From Sipunculus nudus (lineage: Eukaryota > Annelida > Sipuncula > Golfingiida > Sipunculidae): a stretch of DNA of 64,000 nucleotides. The stretch lies in assembly GCA_026874595.1 (NCBI GenBank), contig CM049316.1:44159695-44223694 (forward strand), in the 5' to 3' direction. The notes beneath the pieces were generated by a model, which was not told the origin of the DNA, did not search any database, and saw only the letters and a list, made by a program, of their open reading frames with translations. Positions 22,171 to 34,800 of the stretch are shown piece after piece. Each line of letters begins with the position of its first letter. The stretch's first letter is position 1. Both the position numbers and the translations under genes were made by a program.

Positions 22171-22974
22171 GGTAAAAAAAATTTGCAAAAATTTGAGATA
22201 CATACTTATGTATAGTTTGGAATTTTCTATTTTTCAATATATTAAAGTTACAATTCTCATTTGTATACCTATCGGGCCGTGCACATAGATTTTCGTATTT
22301 TTTTTAATAATCTGTGACAAGTTGTGGATTTTTTTTCGATATTACTGCACGAAGGTCGAATTGCATGACAGAACGTGTTTCACTAAAAAAAAATCTCTAG
22401 ATGAATTAATATTTTTCTCTTTGTGGCCTAACAGGTGTTCAAGTCAACACGGAGAATTCGGTGGTGGTTCAAATTGTATCTCAACTTGATTTAGGTACAT
22501 AATTGTTATTGAACCATGGCCAAATAGCATGAATCTTTAGTGTAGTACAGGGTGCCATGATTCCCTATTATGTGTGCCTTAATTATTTGCACCAACATGG
22601 ATTCATTTCAGGCTGCATTTACTTGGCGCGCGGTATGCGGATCGAACGCTGTATATAATCGTTAAGGGCATTTAAATGCTTGACGGGCGGTAAATCACTG
22701 CCGAATGGGATTATGATGTCAAATACTTCGAATTCAAGCTGCGTTCATATAGGTCAAATACATGGAAACCAGGTCCCATGGTCGCTATACTGCGCTCGGT
22801 ATGCGGATCCAGTTATCTACTATGAGTTTCATTTATCGCGAGTCGTGGTCCAAGTAAACGGTTTATGATTAAATAACTGGGGCGAACAAATCCTGTTTGC
22901 ATACAACACATACCGCGCGCAAGTAAAAGCAGCTATTTCCTTAAACGGCGGGTTTAAATTTGTTGACAGGTATC
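22171..22974. other. No recognisable feature
   Basis: Unique-looking. TGCGCTCGGTATGCGGATCC (22790) partly repeats CGCGCGGTATGCGGATCGAA (22626), a minor duplication. Confidence 0.4.
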
Positions 22975-23490
22975 CATGGGTCGTTATAACGCCTTTCCAG
23001 CTGTCTCACACAGACAAACACGTGCAGGGAGGGACACTTTTCATTTTGTACCAATCCTTTGGAAAGGCGAAAACCAAGGTGTTTTCCACATTAGTAACTG
23101 ATAAGTACTAACAAACATGAAACAAAAACGAAATATTATACAGGTGGTGTTCCACCGACTCCCTTTATTTTCTATATTCTCCTATAAAATGGTCTATAAT
23201 TAATTATACTTTCCTGCATATAGGCCCTCATCTCCTATATTTTCCTGGGGTAATTTCACTGTACAGACATTTTTGATATTACAGTGTTACTATTGAAAAC
23301 ATTGAGTTCTTTTTACATGCAAGGGTGCATGTAGGATGGCATGTAAGATGGAAGAATCAGGTTTACACTGAGCGAAGTGTGACTGAAAGTTTGATGTAAT
23401 GGTACCCTGTATCTTTAGGAGAAAGGCATATTTTTCTGCGAATAGGCAAACCTGTATAAATGCCTTTTACGTTAAAAGGTGAAAATTTCC
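22975..23490 (+). mobile_element. About 500-bp dispersed element, copy 2
   Basis: Same orientation as copy 1 at 7751-8252, with the same block order. The ends again read ATAACGCCTTTCC (22987) and AAATGCCTTT (23459). Differences are substitutions and short indels, with larger loss near 23040-23080. No coding capacity. Confidence 0.75.
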
Positions 23491-23706
23491 AAGCATAACG
23501 TGTCCTTGTTATCCCTGCAGTGACTCGAAGTGGCGACATTGCAGTCGATAGTGAAAGCCTCATATGATCAAGCTAAAATACCAAAACTTAAGTGAGAAAA
23601 TCCGAAAACCTTTAAAACGAAACAAGAATTGTGAATTAGGCGTAATATTATCAGACCTGGCCGTGACCTTAATTCTAAATCTAGAAATCTGCATTATAAT
23701 TAATGC
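23491..23706. other. No recognisable feature
   Basis: Short spacer between an unknown element and a MITE. Confidence 0.4.
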
Positions 23707-24006
23707 AAACCTCCACCTTGTGGGGAGTCCCTATTGCTGGATGCTCCCCAACCGTCTTTGCATTCACGTATGTGGCCCATATTCCTGGTTTCATGCATGC
23801 ATAAGTGACCTTAAATTGGAAATATTCCTTGATGACAATCCTGAATATCCGGATCATGCGCCGGATCAACACCAAAAATCTAATCGATTCTCCATTGGCC
23901 GATTCAAATTTACATGATAATTTTATGAGATTCCTTTCGTGTTGCGTGAGATAAGCTGTGAACAAACACACACACACACAACAAAACGGGGATGAACGCA
24001 TACCTT
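23707..24006 (-). mobile_element. GCCTCCGCCA MITE, near full length
   Basis: Reverse-strand copy. 23707 begins AACCTCCACCTTGTGGGGAG (family right end). The internal blocks GGATCATGCGCCGGATCAA, AAAATCTAATCGATTC and CATGATAATTTTATGAGATT follow. The (CA)n at 23968-23981 corresponds to the GTGTGT segment near the family left end. The 106-codon open frame across it is a shadow of the MITE. Confidence 0.8.
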
Positions 24007-24679
24007 AACATGTATTTACTTTAATCTATTCAACCATGACGAACAATAACATTACAACTTAAAAGTTGAAAACACAAGATCATTACATATTGCATATTTT
24101 CTTACAGTTCTAAGGTTTTCTATTATCCTTGTTCATATCTTCTCTGTTTTAACTGTTGAAACGTTCATAAAGATAACAAAATTGCCTTAAAATAATACTT
24201 ATGTAAAATAAATATAAAATGTCAGCATTTGTCTGAAATTTAAAATAGACCTGAAAAGTTATTTGGTTATTTTGTAATGAGTGCAAAGTGGCGCTGCTTT
24301 TGCTGCCATGCAGACTATATCTAGATCACATAAACAGTGAAAAAGCTTACAGAAAATAACTCTGGAGTTGTATGTAAATTAAAAGACTAAATGTGTCTTT
24401 TGAAATGTTGTCCACGCAGTTCTGATTAAATGCTGGATATTTGCAATCGTGAAGCAATCTCTAAAGCTCTAAAGGGGGGCAGAATTGGGGAGTGGCTATT
24501 GAGTGTTCGACCTCTGGAACAAAGTCAAAAACAAATATCAAGTGGAAATCCGCGAAATAGAACAATGTTGCGCCCAAAATTTCAGCTCTCGAATGTAAGG
24601 CATATAGCAGATCTAGCGCAAACAGTATGACAGAAATAAAAAGAAATAAATGGAAACTTTGAAATCGATAGTTTTGCAC
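24007..24679. other. No recognisable feature
   Basis: AT-rich, unique-looking. Confidence 0.4.
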
Positions 24680-24705
24680 TTGTCCTACTTTACGAAGTAG
24701 GACAA
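24680..24705. repeat. Perfect 11-bp hairpin with TACG loop
   Basis: TTGTCCTACTT, then TACG, then AAGTAGGACAA. As RNA the loop would be UACG, a member of the stable UNCG tetraloop type. No surrounding gene explains it. Confidence 0.9.
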
Positions 24706-25101
24706 CCTACAAAATACTTTACTCAAATATGAATATAGAAATAAACTATCAACCCCTGTATGCCATCCCGTCATATACGGGGAGTCTTGATAGATAAAAG
24801 AATGCTCGGGCTGCTTTACCAACCAGAGCCATCGATAATCGTATACGTGTATAATACGAATCGGCTTCTTTTAATTTCTTTAGTAGTAATATAATGATTG
24901 GAAGGCGGGAAAATTTTTTTTTCAATCAAAAGGTAACTGCTGAAGCTGTAACACAGAAAGTAATATAAGTAAGATACGTTATGATAATATATGTTTTATG
25001 TAAAAAGCCTCTGGTTCAGGCAAGTCTACCATCAGCCATGTACGTCAACAGACCAATTATTAGTTTGCTTTTTCCTCTGACGTACCAATTATTAGCAGCT
25101 G

Positions 25102-25104
<3 letters not shown>
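24706..25104. other. No recognisable feature
   Basis: AT-rich spacer. Confidence 0.4.

Positions 25105-25163
<59 letters not shown>
25105..25163. repeat. (AT)n microsatellite
   Basis: About 59 bp, nearly perfect. Confidence 0.98.
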
Positions 25164-25166
<3 letters not shown>

Positions 25167-25249
25167 AAACGCTGGCAGGGGGAAATGCTCTCAACACAAG
25201 ACAAACTCGTCTACTTAAGGTTATTATAAATATTCATGAATAGGGTCAC

Positions 25250-25610
25250 AGACGGCGCATACACAACGCAGAACAATACTCCTAAGGGGACGACTTTGTT
25301 ACTTAGAGGTTGTGAGTAAAGAAATCCTAATCCCACAGTGCAATTTGGCGTCTAAATGCACCAGGCATAAAATGTAGTAAAGGAGCAGATGGAGTCGTAG
25401 GTAAGTATTGCTTCAAAGCAAATTATATGAACATGAATGTTTTTCGGGTACGAACTTAATGGAATATGTCATATTTCGTGAGCATGCTCATGCATGTGCA
25501 ATGTAAAAAGAAGAATTTATCTTAAATTGTGAAAAGTGTAGTTTATAAATTTGACAGTTGAGACAAATAGTCTCGACCCGTCCCACAATCCCTTGCTGGG
25601 AGAGGTTACT
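25250..25610 (+). repeat. Family D dispersed repeat, copy 1
   Basis: Four loci share ordered blocks: a CCCACA.TGCA segment, AAATTA.ATGAACATGAATG, GGACTTAACGGAAT.AGT.ATATTTT, AAGCATGC, TGCAATGT, and (three loci) GACAAATAGTC...CGTCCCACA. The loci are here, 38540-38830, 56070-56410 and 57650-57905. No TIRs or open frames are seen and the ends are fuzzy. Confidence 0.65.
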
Positions 25611-25710
25611 GTATTATTGAGACGGCACAGATTACTAAATGAAATGCTGTTTTTACAGCGAATTTCAGGCATGCTTTGCTCAGTATATTGTACAAAATTA
25701 CTGCTTGATT

Positions 25711-25885
25711 GCCTGCGCCAGGGGGACACGAGTCCATTCCCATTAGTGTGTTTGTGTGTGTGATTGTTCACCACATAACGCAATCTTGAACGGAATCTCA
25801 TGAAATTTTCAGAGCATTTTGGGAAAGGGCAAGGAAGAAGCAATTAGATTTTGGTCTGGATCAGATGCATATTCCGGATCTACAT
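25711..25885 (+). mobile_element. GCCTCCGCCA MITE, left half
   Basis: GCCTGCGCCAGGGGG at 25711, then (GT)n, TTCACCACATAACGCAATC, CATGAAATTTTCAG, CATTTTGGGAAAGGGC and TTAGATTTTGGTCTGGATC. It stops after CCGGATC, so the right half is missing. Confidence 0.75.
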
Positions 25886-26424
25886 GTTTCGGCCTCTGAC
25901 TTATCATAGATTAAGTGTCAAAATGCCTCTATAGTTGGCACAATATATATAGGGGCATTTTGAATTGGCTGCATTATGGCTAAAATTGTGAGAAAAATAG
26001 ATACATAAAATTTTGGTTTGCTCTTGTCACCTTATAGAGGCAATAAGACTTCAGGGGGAGAAACGTTTTATATCAACATATAAAAAAACCTAAGGCTCCT
26101 TATTGATATAACATAATTTTATATTATATTGTAAAGCCTGCGCTAATAAGCCCCGCGCCAAACTGTTTAGAACTCTTAATTTTGAATCAATGTTTCACTG
26201 TTAATTAATATATTTTATTTCATAAAGTATAGGAAATATAAAAATAATAAACATTCGCAGTTTGTATCAAGTCGTGGTCAAGGTTGATAACAGACTTATG
26301 AGCCATATGCTTTCTTGTCAATCATAGAATTCCACAGAGATGATGCACAAGGAATGATTGCTTTAACTACGTTAGACGGGGTTTCTGGTCTATGTATTGT
26401 ACGAGATACATTTACACAGCATGC

Positions 26425-26427
<3 letters not shown>
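25886..26427. other. No recognisable feature
   Basis: AT-rich. Nothing supported. Confidence 0.4.

Positions 26428-26502
<75 letters not shown>
26428..26502. repeat. Two (AT)n microsatellites split by TTTAATT
   Basis: AT runs at 26428-26463 and 26470-26502. Confidence 0.98.
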
Positions 26503-26505
<3 letters not shown>

Positions 26506-28361
26506 TTATTTATAATGCTTAAAACCATAAAATAGTATAAGGAATACAATCTGTCATCTTATAATGACTTAGGTAATGTCAATATGACGTTGAATTGCAC
26601 ATTATGTCAAAGAAAACTACATTGCTGATTTGCAGAACATTGCTGATTTGAATACAAAGAGTTGCAAATTATAAAAAAAAAAATGCCTGACAAATATTAT
26701 ATTATGTGGTACATTTCTATACACTACTAAAATACATAAATACATTAACACTTCATTTTAAGAAACAGTTATTTTATCTACGAATAGCGATATTTGTTAC
26801 AAGACGATATATTACGCTATAATGAGAGATATAATGAATTAACTTGAGTCTTGGACGAGACAAATGCTGGTCTTACATCAAAATTGTATTCAGAAAACGG
26901 GCCGGAAGTCTGTGAAATATTTGGCACATAGCTCCCTTACATCAATCACACGCGCAGGTGTCCTGATAAGTTATTGGATTAGATCGATGTAACGTTGTCT
27001 CGGATTCAGCCGGGCAATGACGAAGGATAATATATCGGGACCGTGATCCCGAGACCGTTGATTTTAGACCTGGTGATCTGCTAACTATTTGAGAGAATCT
27101 ATAGTTTCTTTTATTTCAAGAGCTATTACGTCGCCAATCCATCTCTCGTAGGCAATTACAGATGCATTCACGCCTCTCGCCCTCGATTTAATCAAGCTAG
27201 GGGTAATGCAGCCTTTGTACCCGGACGCCTGCGTGTTTCTGATACGGGAGCGCCCCGACAGAAAGCCCCAAGATCTGTCATCAAAGTGATTTTATGCCGC
27301 GCCACATTCTGCGATTTAGGACTTTTAAAACAGGGTCTCTTGTGTAAGCACGGGTGTTGGGGAAGTGGAAGTGGGTGCGATTGGTCTGATAATGCACACT
27401 AAAGGCTGGATTCGCACTTAAAAGAACTTCGGCGAATTTAGATTGTAAACACAGTAAATCAGGTCTTAAAAAGTTTCTTACGAGTTCAAGAGGGCGTTTA
27501 ACTGGAATCGCGTTATCTCTTCAATTAAGGTACTCATTACATCGATCCTGAATTCAATATGAAGATATTCGACATTGAATTTGATTTTCATTTTTAGTTT
27601 AACGGCTTGCACTTTTTCTTATCTTTATCATTAATATAACCTGCGCACATTGTGCAAGTTAATGACTATTATAAATAAAATTCCCGATTACTGACATCAA
27701 TTCAAGGAATTTCTATTTGTTGTTTTTTGGCTCAGTTTGGCTCATTTCACAATGTATCTGTGTTGCATGAATGGTAATTTGTTAAATAACCTCAGGTTAT
27801 ATATCATTTTACGGCAAAACGAATTAGGAAATATAATTATTAGAGATTAACCAGTTGAACATCCTGTAGCTTTAATCAACAGAGTTATTGTATATCATAC
27901 AAAAAAACAGAACTTAGACACTCAATCTTTCCAAACAAAGCTTCTTTATCCTTTGCTCAAATTCGATAACAAGGCAGCGTCTGAATTACATCTCCACAGG
28001 ATTGGCTGTTAAATGGTTTGCTAACGAATCAAATATTTTCCAGTGATTCGAACCAAAATCGGCCGCCAGGAGGGTTTTCTTCCTGTTGTTTCGGAACCTA
28101 ATTACAACAGATCACGTAATCGTGATCAGCACAAATTTTGTTACGGAGATAAAAAAAAAATGAGATTCTGTAACACTAGGCAGCGTGAAATGTCTATGGG
28201 ATTGAAAAAAGAAGTAAGTGGTGTTTTTGTAAACAAATAATTATAATTTATTCTTAAAACAATCCTAACATTACAATACACTAAATCAATATAATTACAC
28301 AATATAACAATAAAAATGTACAGTACCAGAATGTCCGGATCCTAGACTTTGATTTTGGAAA
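26503..28361. other. Unique-looking; GC-balanced block 26930-27380
   Basis: No repeats or genes recognised. 26930-27380 is a repeat-free block of even composition, a candidate for conserved non-coding sequence only. Confidence 0.4.
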
Positions 28362-28833
28362 CAACCACTGTCTCAGCTCAACAACTCTTTTAACATAAAT
28401 AATCCACGTAAATAGTAATAATCCAAAGGCGAACTGGAGACAGTCCGTATTAAATCTGTATAAATCCGTTGAATTGCTGACACCACTGCAATTATCGGAA
28501 AAGGTCCAATAACTGATGAGAAAGTAACACTCTTAGTGCTCGCTGGTATTTTCCTTTCTGCCGGCTCTAAACACAGCCTCTAATAAATAGCTTCTCACCC
28601 GAAAATTCTGGAAATGGAAAATTCCCAAAGAACAATACACACGCACATGATCAGACCCGAAACATCTAGAACAAAAAAGAACGCTGTGTCTCTACGCTTC
28701 AGACCCCACACGCGGGCCAGCGCCCAACAAGCGAGGTTCCCATAGCAACGAACTATGCCTGCGCTACAAGAGTCGGAATGTCAATAGACACATGTTACAC
28801 TCCTGCGCACAATAAAAACAGATACTTATAACA
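28362..28833 (-). mobile_element. LTR-like repeat, copy A
   Basis: Homologous to 35228-35775: CCAAAGGCGAACTG, CTGCAATTATCGGAAAAGGTCC, GGCTCTAAACACAG, CTCTAGAACA with AAGAACGCTGTGT.TCTAC, CATAGCAACG, and the right end CACAATAAAA.CAGA to ATAACA. Read on the - strand it starts TGTTATAAGTATCTG, as LTRs start with TG, and has a TATA-like TATTTATTAGAGG. Its other end, primer-binding site and target duplication are not identified. Confidence 0.55.
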
Positions 28834-29963
28834 CTCTAAAAAGATCAGAAGGCAACAACTTGTACGGTCGTTACAAGCCATATATAATTGGTGGAAGACT
28901 ATTATTCGATAGTCTTACGATGGTCTTGATTGTTTGATCGAAACGGTCGCAAACAAACAAAAAATCCAGCGATAGATATAATCTTTAGTTAAGCGTTAAA
29001 AATGTTGATACGATAAGATACGAAATGGGACGCGAAATCTTTGCATCTTGGCTTCCTATCGCTTAGGGAATGTTGAAAACGTAGTTCTGGGATCCTGGCT
29101 TCGTATCGTATCGTGATTTTTTTAACTCCGCCTCATGAGCCAGGGGCTAAAATGCCCTCTTCTTCCGTCCGGTGGATCCTCGTTGTCTTATAATATGCGT
29201 GTCCGGAAATAGATGAACTCTTCCAAAGTAAAGGAGGATAGATAAGCCATAAGCTTTTCAGTTTTGACCAGGGTGGGTCAAAAACGCAACATGGCTCAAG
29301 CAGTTAAAACGTGGTACGCATCGGGGGAATCTATTTTCTTCGTGGTGCATATGCGTCTGTTAATCGATGCAACATCACAAAATAAACAACTATTCCCCGG
29401 CCTAGATATGTTACAAACTCACCATGGCATTATGTGGCTAAGCTGCGTGGGAACTTCAAGTCACCTGCCCCACCTGTTAAAGTGAAATATACATGTTTGA
29501 AATGTACATGTGCAGCATTCCATTTCCCGGAGCGTGACTGAAGCGTCTTTGCCATGACGCCACAAGTCAACCAGTGCTTTGAAACATAGAGAATAGCACA
29601 CCGCCTATATACGATAGCCAGGCTGATAAAACGCACTACCAGTGACCAAATGAAAGCGGCTAACTTCATCTTAATTTTACTTAAACAATTAAGAGAAACG
29701 CTTTTCATTTCGGGATTTTAAAATACTTTAAAATTTAATACATACCATGAATCTCGCTAAACTTTACCCCAGAGGCCCATAACCTATCGATCGGTAAACA
29801 TCCTATCGTTTCTCAAAATAATTTGTACTGAACACGGTCACAGAAAAAGGAGAGAAACCCAACTTGTTCCCGCAACAGAACTGGTATGGATACATACAGA
29901 ATAAATAAAAATTCAAGGACAGCAGGTGGGAACGATTTTCATTATTATTCCATTTAAATTGAA
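28834..29963. other. No recognisable feature
   Basis: Unique-looking. A partial repeat, GATACGATAAGATACGAAATGG against CTTCGTATCGTATCG, is seen near 29008-29110. Confidence 0.4.
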
Positions 29964-30130
29964 ATCGAATGAAATTTTCAGGACATTTCGGGAATTGGCC
30001 TAGGAATAATCGATCAGATTTTGGTGTGCATCCAGCACCTCCTTTGGATTCTGGAGCGTCATCAAAGGATATTCACCAATGAACGGTCACTTATGCACGA
30101 ATGAACCGGGAATATATGGACCAAAATATA
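29964..30130 (+). mobile_element. GCCTCCGCCA MITE, internal fragment
   Basis: GAATGAAATTTTCAGGACAT, TTCGGGAATTGGCC, CAGATTTTGGTGTGCATCC, TTCTGGAGCGTCATCAAAG, CGGTCACTTATGCACGAATG and AACCGGGAATATATGG match the family interior in order. Both termini are absent. Confidence 0.75.
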
Positions 30131-30463
30131 GTTTTATCATAAGAAAGGTGGTCCACTCCCCCTGTCGTTTTTTTCGCGATTTTTTCAAGGTAAGAACAAA
30201 CTTGCAAAACAAAATTTTGTATCAATTGCAGAAAATGCGTATTTATTTTTTACCATTCCTGCTTATAATTTAAAAATATTATTCATTTTATGGCTTGGTT
30301 TACATGTCTCATATATCCATTTGGATCATTGCGTCCCAACAAGTGATCATTGTTTATCTTTCTTGGATATGGATATGCAGTAATGTGACGTAACAGTGAA
30401 GCGCGTACACGATGAGAATAAAAGCCTCGCTGTAAACAGGGGTCGGCAGCCCTTGATCATGGC
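30131..30463. other. No recognisable feature
   Basis: AT-rich spacer. Confidence 0.4.
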
Positions 30464-30490
30464 AGAGAGCTTAGATCATCTAAGCTCTCT
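30464..30490. repeat. Perfect 12-bp palindromic hairpin
   Basis: AGAGAGCTTAGA, TCA, TCTAAGCTCTCT, with GATCAT on each side in direct orientation. It could form a short cruciform. No function assigned. Confidence 0.9.
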
Positions 30491-32127
30491 GATCATATAT
30501 AGGTCCCGTAAATATGGGGCCTCTTTTGTGCGTCACGTCTATTATGACGTCATCATTATTCCCTGCCATGTACATTTCATAGATTGGTGGTAAGATGTCG
30601 CTACAGTATAGGGTAGTTTTTATTTTCTTAAAATTGTTTAAAATTATTACTTTTATAAAAAATATGAGGAAAATTTAGATGGTGAGAAATTAAACGTCAT
30701 ATCAGTCAATAAAATTAAAATGAACAGTCCAAGTATAGGTAGGCACTTCTTTCCTTGCCGCCATTGTTGCCAGCCTTTACTTTATTCCTGCGCCCCCTGG
30801 TGGTGTAACCAACTCCCGAAGTTAGTAATGATTTTCTTGAACAACGAACAGAAACATGTTCGTGTTCGTGGGCTAAAAGGTCTTTGTTCATTAATAGGTA
30901 TGAACAGGAACATGTTCTTGGAACGAAAACACGCCCCAGGTAGGCTAATATTTCCGAAATAGTTAATTACGCATTTTCCTATTTTTGCCCTAGTAACATA
31001 TAGTCTTGGCGGTATTTTACTTGTATAATTATAATCGGGGGAAGCTTTGGGATTCTCTTCATCACGTCCTTATGACGTCCCCTGCATATAAAACCTAAAA
31101 TCCAGATTCTCAATGAAAGGATATACCTTCATTTATTCAAATGACAGTACCAGCAATAGGAATGGTCCTGTCTTAAAAAAAAAACGATTCTATGCAATTA
31201 AACGAGAAGTAAAGGTAGCATAAGAATAAAAACCAATCGATTAAACATGCCTATCTTGTCGATAAGTCGCCCGTTCACTTATACAGGTCATTAGGTGGCC
31301 GTCTGCCGTCGCCGCCATGCTGATGTACGCTTCGGATCAAGGTTAATCCCTCCCGTCCTCTATTAAGGAACCTAATGTTTCAAATTCTCGGGACGCCGCC
31401 GCACCCATTCCCGGGAGAAACATTGCAATTTTTTTCCTGGGAAGAATATTTTCCCAAGCTAATTTAGCAATTCATCTGTATTTGCGGGGCAAAGAGGTTT
31501 TGCTGCCAAAGATATTTGGGTTGATAAAAAAGTTGTCGCTTATCTTAAATTTAGAAACGCAGCAGACAAAATCTCTTTGGAAAAAATGACAATCTTTAAT
31601 ATAAGAATGTGATTCAATTAAGATTAAATGATGACTTCTTTGCTTTTGGGCTCTGTCATTAACTTGCATTTTTACACAATATCTGAGATGATGTTAGAGC
31701 AAAAAGATTTTCTCGATTAGTAACTGTTTGTATCTGCAGTCTAACCTACTCATGCAAAGTAATCTCTGTTTGTAGGTTTGTGTGTTTGTGTGTATGTCTT
31801 TGCGACCACGGAATATGCATTATATAATTGGTCCAAATTGATGCTGGTAATTTTAGATAGAAATGCGGGTCTTTTCATTTTGAGGTAATTATCGTATTGG
31901 GCGTCAAAGAACCGATTTTATTAATGTGAACGTTCGTTCCCACTGTCATGCCAACAAAAATACGTTAACTTGATTGAATGAAAATGTGTTCATATCGAAA
32001 GATAACACTATATACGGCAATCGATGTTAACGGATTTTTATGTCATTAACAGGAGGTATATGTTTCAATATTATTAATTAGCAAATGCAAAAGGTACCTG
32101 ATAAGATATGTTTTACCGATGTTAAAA
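30491..32127. other. Unique-looking; GC-balanced block 31260-31450
   Basis: No recognisable gene or repeat. Confidence 0.4.
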
Positions 32128-32280
32128 CTTCAGGTTACCCCAGGTAAGCTAATATTGATTTTAGATTACCCTCTGAGGTAACCTGTTACTATTATCAGGT
32201 AACCCCCGCACTGTTTAGATTACAGCCTCGCTTTATCATTTAAATGATAAATTCATATGTTTTAGCTCATGACCTAATGT
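32128..32280. repeat. GGTAACC-family repeat
   Basis: CTTCAGGTTACCCCAGG, GATTTTAGATTACCC, GAGGTAACCTG, CAGGTAACCCCCGCACTGTT and TTTTAGCTCATGACC. The last two blocks also follow the GGTAACC repeat at 54950-55030, so this is one dispersed element and not just simple sequence. Confidence 0.65.
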
Positions 32281-32841
32281 TTCAATAAACGAGAAAGATA
32301 CGAGGTTTAATAGCTCGAATCAATATATGAACGATACAATTGTCGCTAAATTATAACTATATTGTTGAATTTATTAATATGGACTGATATACTTCACCAA
32401 GACGCATGACACAGTACATACAAACATGGCATGTACAAGGATTTAACCTAATTTAAAAAATCGAGAATAAAGAAATTATAAGATTTTTAAAATTTATTAA
32501 CATAAAGACACAAGTTTTTTAGGGGTAATATAAATTCGCAGGAGGCATTCTGAAATCGATTTCAATGTACCACAGGGCAATCTCCAGTTGCAATTTCCAG
32601 TTACGGGGGAGAGGAAAGGGGAGGGGAATTTGAAATCGCTGAACCGGTGTTCAAGGTCATATAAATATTTCTCGGGCCAGTTACCTCTAAAAGACCTTTA
32701 AAATTTTAGAAGGCATTTTCGTTCAACAAAAGTATCAGCATGGTTAAGGTTTCAGAAATATCCGACATTTAGACAATGTTCTATAAAGTAGCATTCTTTT
32801 TAGAAATGTTCTATAGATGTAATATCATTGAGAATTAATAA
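32281..32841. other. No recognisable feature apart from a lone CTGAAATCGATTTCA
   Basis: CTGAAATCGATTTCAATG at 32551-32568 is the core palindrome of the GGTAACC family without its flanks. Confidence 0.4.
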
Positions 32842-32935
32842 TATAAACTTATTTATTTTACATTGATTGTACAAATAGTTTTTTTAACTAATCGCCGCAC
32901 TCTCAATGGCTCAGATGCTGGCATTCGGTAGGCAA
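32842..32935 (-). mobile_element. SINE-C, 3' half
   Basis: Tail and distal body match 1342-1440: AAACTTATTTATTTTACAT, then TTAACTAAT, GCACTCTC.ATGGCT and GGCATTC.GTAG. The tRNA-like head is missing, consistent with 5' truncation. Confidence 0.7.
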
Positions 32936-34433
32936 AATGTTTTCTTTTCAACTGGGTTTACCAATTTTATCCCAGTAATTTCTAAATAAGCCAACAAACT
33001 CAAGTAATACATATTTCAAATAAATGTATTCTGTATTTAGATTCATTTTTTTAGATGACACCATTTTACCCTTTGATCTTGAAATGTGACCGTGAAGGAA
33101 ACCACATGCTTCATATTCACCAATTCTCCCAGTGATATTAGATATCGTACTCGAGAAATCTAGAGTATTTAAGAATTAATTATTTGTTCCTATCATATCT
33201 GCCTTTTTTGGTTTGCTAACTTAATGGTATTTAAACAAAAAATATGGAAACTATGGATGGGTAGGATAAATGTTAAGGAGTTATAATTTATTTTTTTTAT
33301 TGACCAATTGATCTTTAAATATACCATAAATTGATACTAGTACATATACTAGTAGTTCAACAATACAAAATCCAACACTTCGGAAGCGCCCATATACTCG
33401 TTCGAGCCACAAAACATAGCAGAAGACGGCATACTGAACCTAAATGCAGATCAAATGAAATCCTGCGCTATGTTTAACAAAACCTCTGTAAATAAAACAG
33501 GAGTAAGGGGTATATATTTTCATAATATCCTTCATATTCACTTTTATCACTTGAGGAAAGATCAGCATATCTCATCAAACTTTTTTTCATGGTTGTACAT
33601 TTTCGGAACATGTGAGTTAATAAAATTTGAGCTTATTCGACCTTGAAATTTGACCTTGAAGATCAATGCAGTCATATTTTCTAGTGTGGTTGTGAGCCTT
33701 GAAAAAAGCTCCCTTAAGTTTTTTTTCAAAACACCTTTCAGGCCTATCACCGGTCGACTAGTATAACATATATCAAATATCATCTTTATACAGAAATACA
33801 TCGTTATATCTTGCTAGGCATGTCGCCAGACTCTAGCTATGACATGAACATTCAATTCTGAGTTTCCTGGAGACAAACATATTGATGTATGAATCATGGA
33901 CATCACTATGAAATCCTTATCAAACCCTGTCAGCTAGAAAACAGATTGCAGTCACCAGATACCTAAGTGGATGTCAAACAGAATGTCAAACTCAAACTGA
34001 GCTGATTAACTTGAACGCCAGCTGCATCAATCTGAAAACTGTGGAAGATGAGATTTGCGGAATCTTTCAGGGCTTTGAAATAGGTTTTGTCAATAGAATC
34101 CAAATTTAATGGCCTTTTCAGGATCGTGTCCTCATCATTGACATGAAAAGACACTCTTGAAAAAATATACTGGAAAGAGAAATGTTGATATTTCTAAATG
34201 AAATGTCATTTGTGTGGTTCATGTCGAGATTGCCATCTGAAAAGGAACGCAAATCAGGTAAAGGGAAAGTAAAACCCAACAATATACAACAAACCTTATT
34301 TTTGCAGCTACCTATTGAATATCATATACAAATATTCTTATTGACATTTAAGGCCTTGTATAAAAGTAATTTTTGTCTTAAGACTTCAAGCTTAACACCC
34401 GACTGTATCCTTTGTATGCAGGTAGTGAAATCG
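32936..34433. other. No recognisable feature
   Basis: AT-rich, unique-looking. Confidence 0.4.
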
Positions 34434-34490
34434 ATTTCTTATTACCCCAAGGGGTAGCTTTAGCCTGATTTCGGGTAAGCCCTGCAATAT
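34434..34490. repeat. GGTAACC-family fragment
   Basis: GAAATCGATTTCTTATTACC, then CCAAGGGGTAGC and CCTGATTTCGGGTAAGCCC. Confidence 0.55.
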
Positions 34491-34800
34491 TAAGATGGCC
34501 CCCGCTCCCTCTCTTAGTTTAAATATAATTAATTCATGGTTGTTGAGAATTAACGACACTAGTCCTAATATCTAAAACAAGAAACAATTCGTTTATGTAA
34601 CCTTAACGTACAAAAATAAAGATATACTATGTCACCCTAAACTTGGAAATCCAGGAAAAAAAATTTTGAATTGAATTCAGTAAGTGTATTGTTGTCAAAG
34701 ACGTATAAAAATTAATTATAATTTTTTTAATTTATGAATTTAAATATATTTAAAATTTCTCTTAAAAATAAGGTAACCTATACGGCAAAAAAAAAGGGTT
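34491..34800. other. No recognisable feature
   Basis: AT-rich spacer. Confidence 0.4.

Noticed and set aside
23681-24001. 106-codon frame on the - strand
   Set aside because: Lies entirely in the GCCTCCGCCA MITE, as do the frames at 47128-47418 and 62946-63290.
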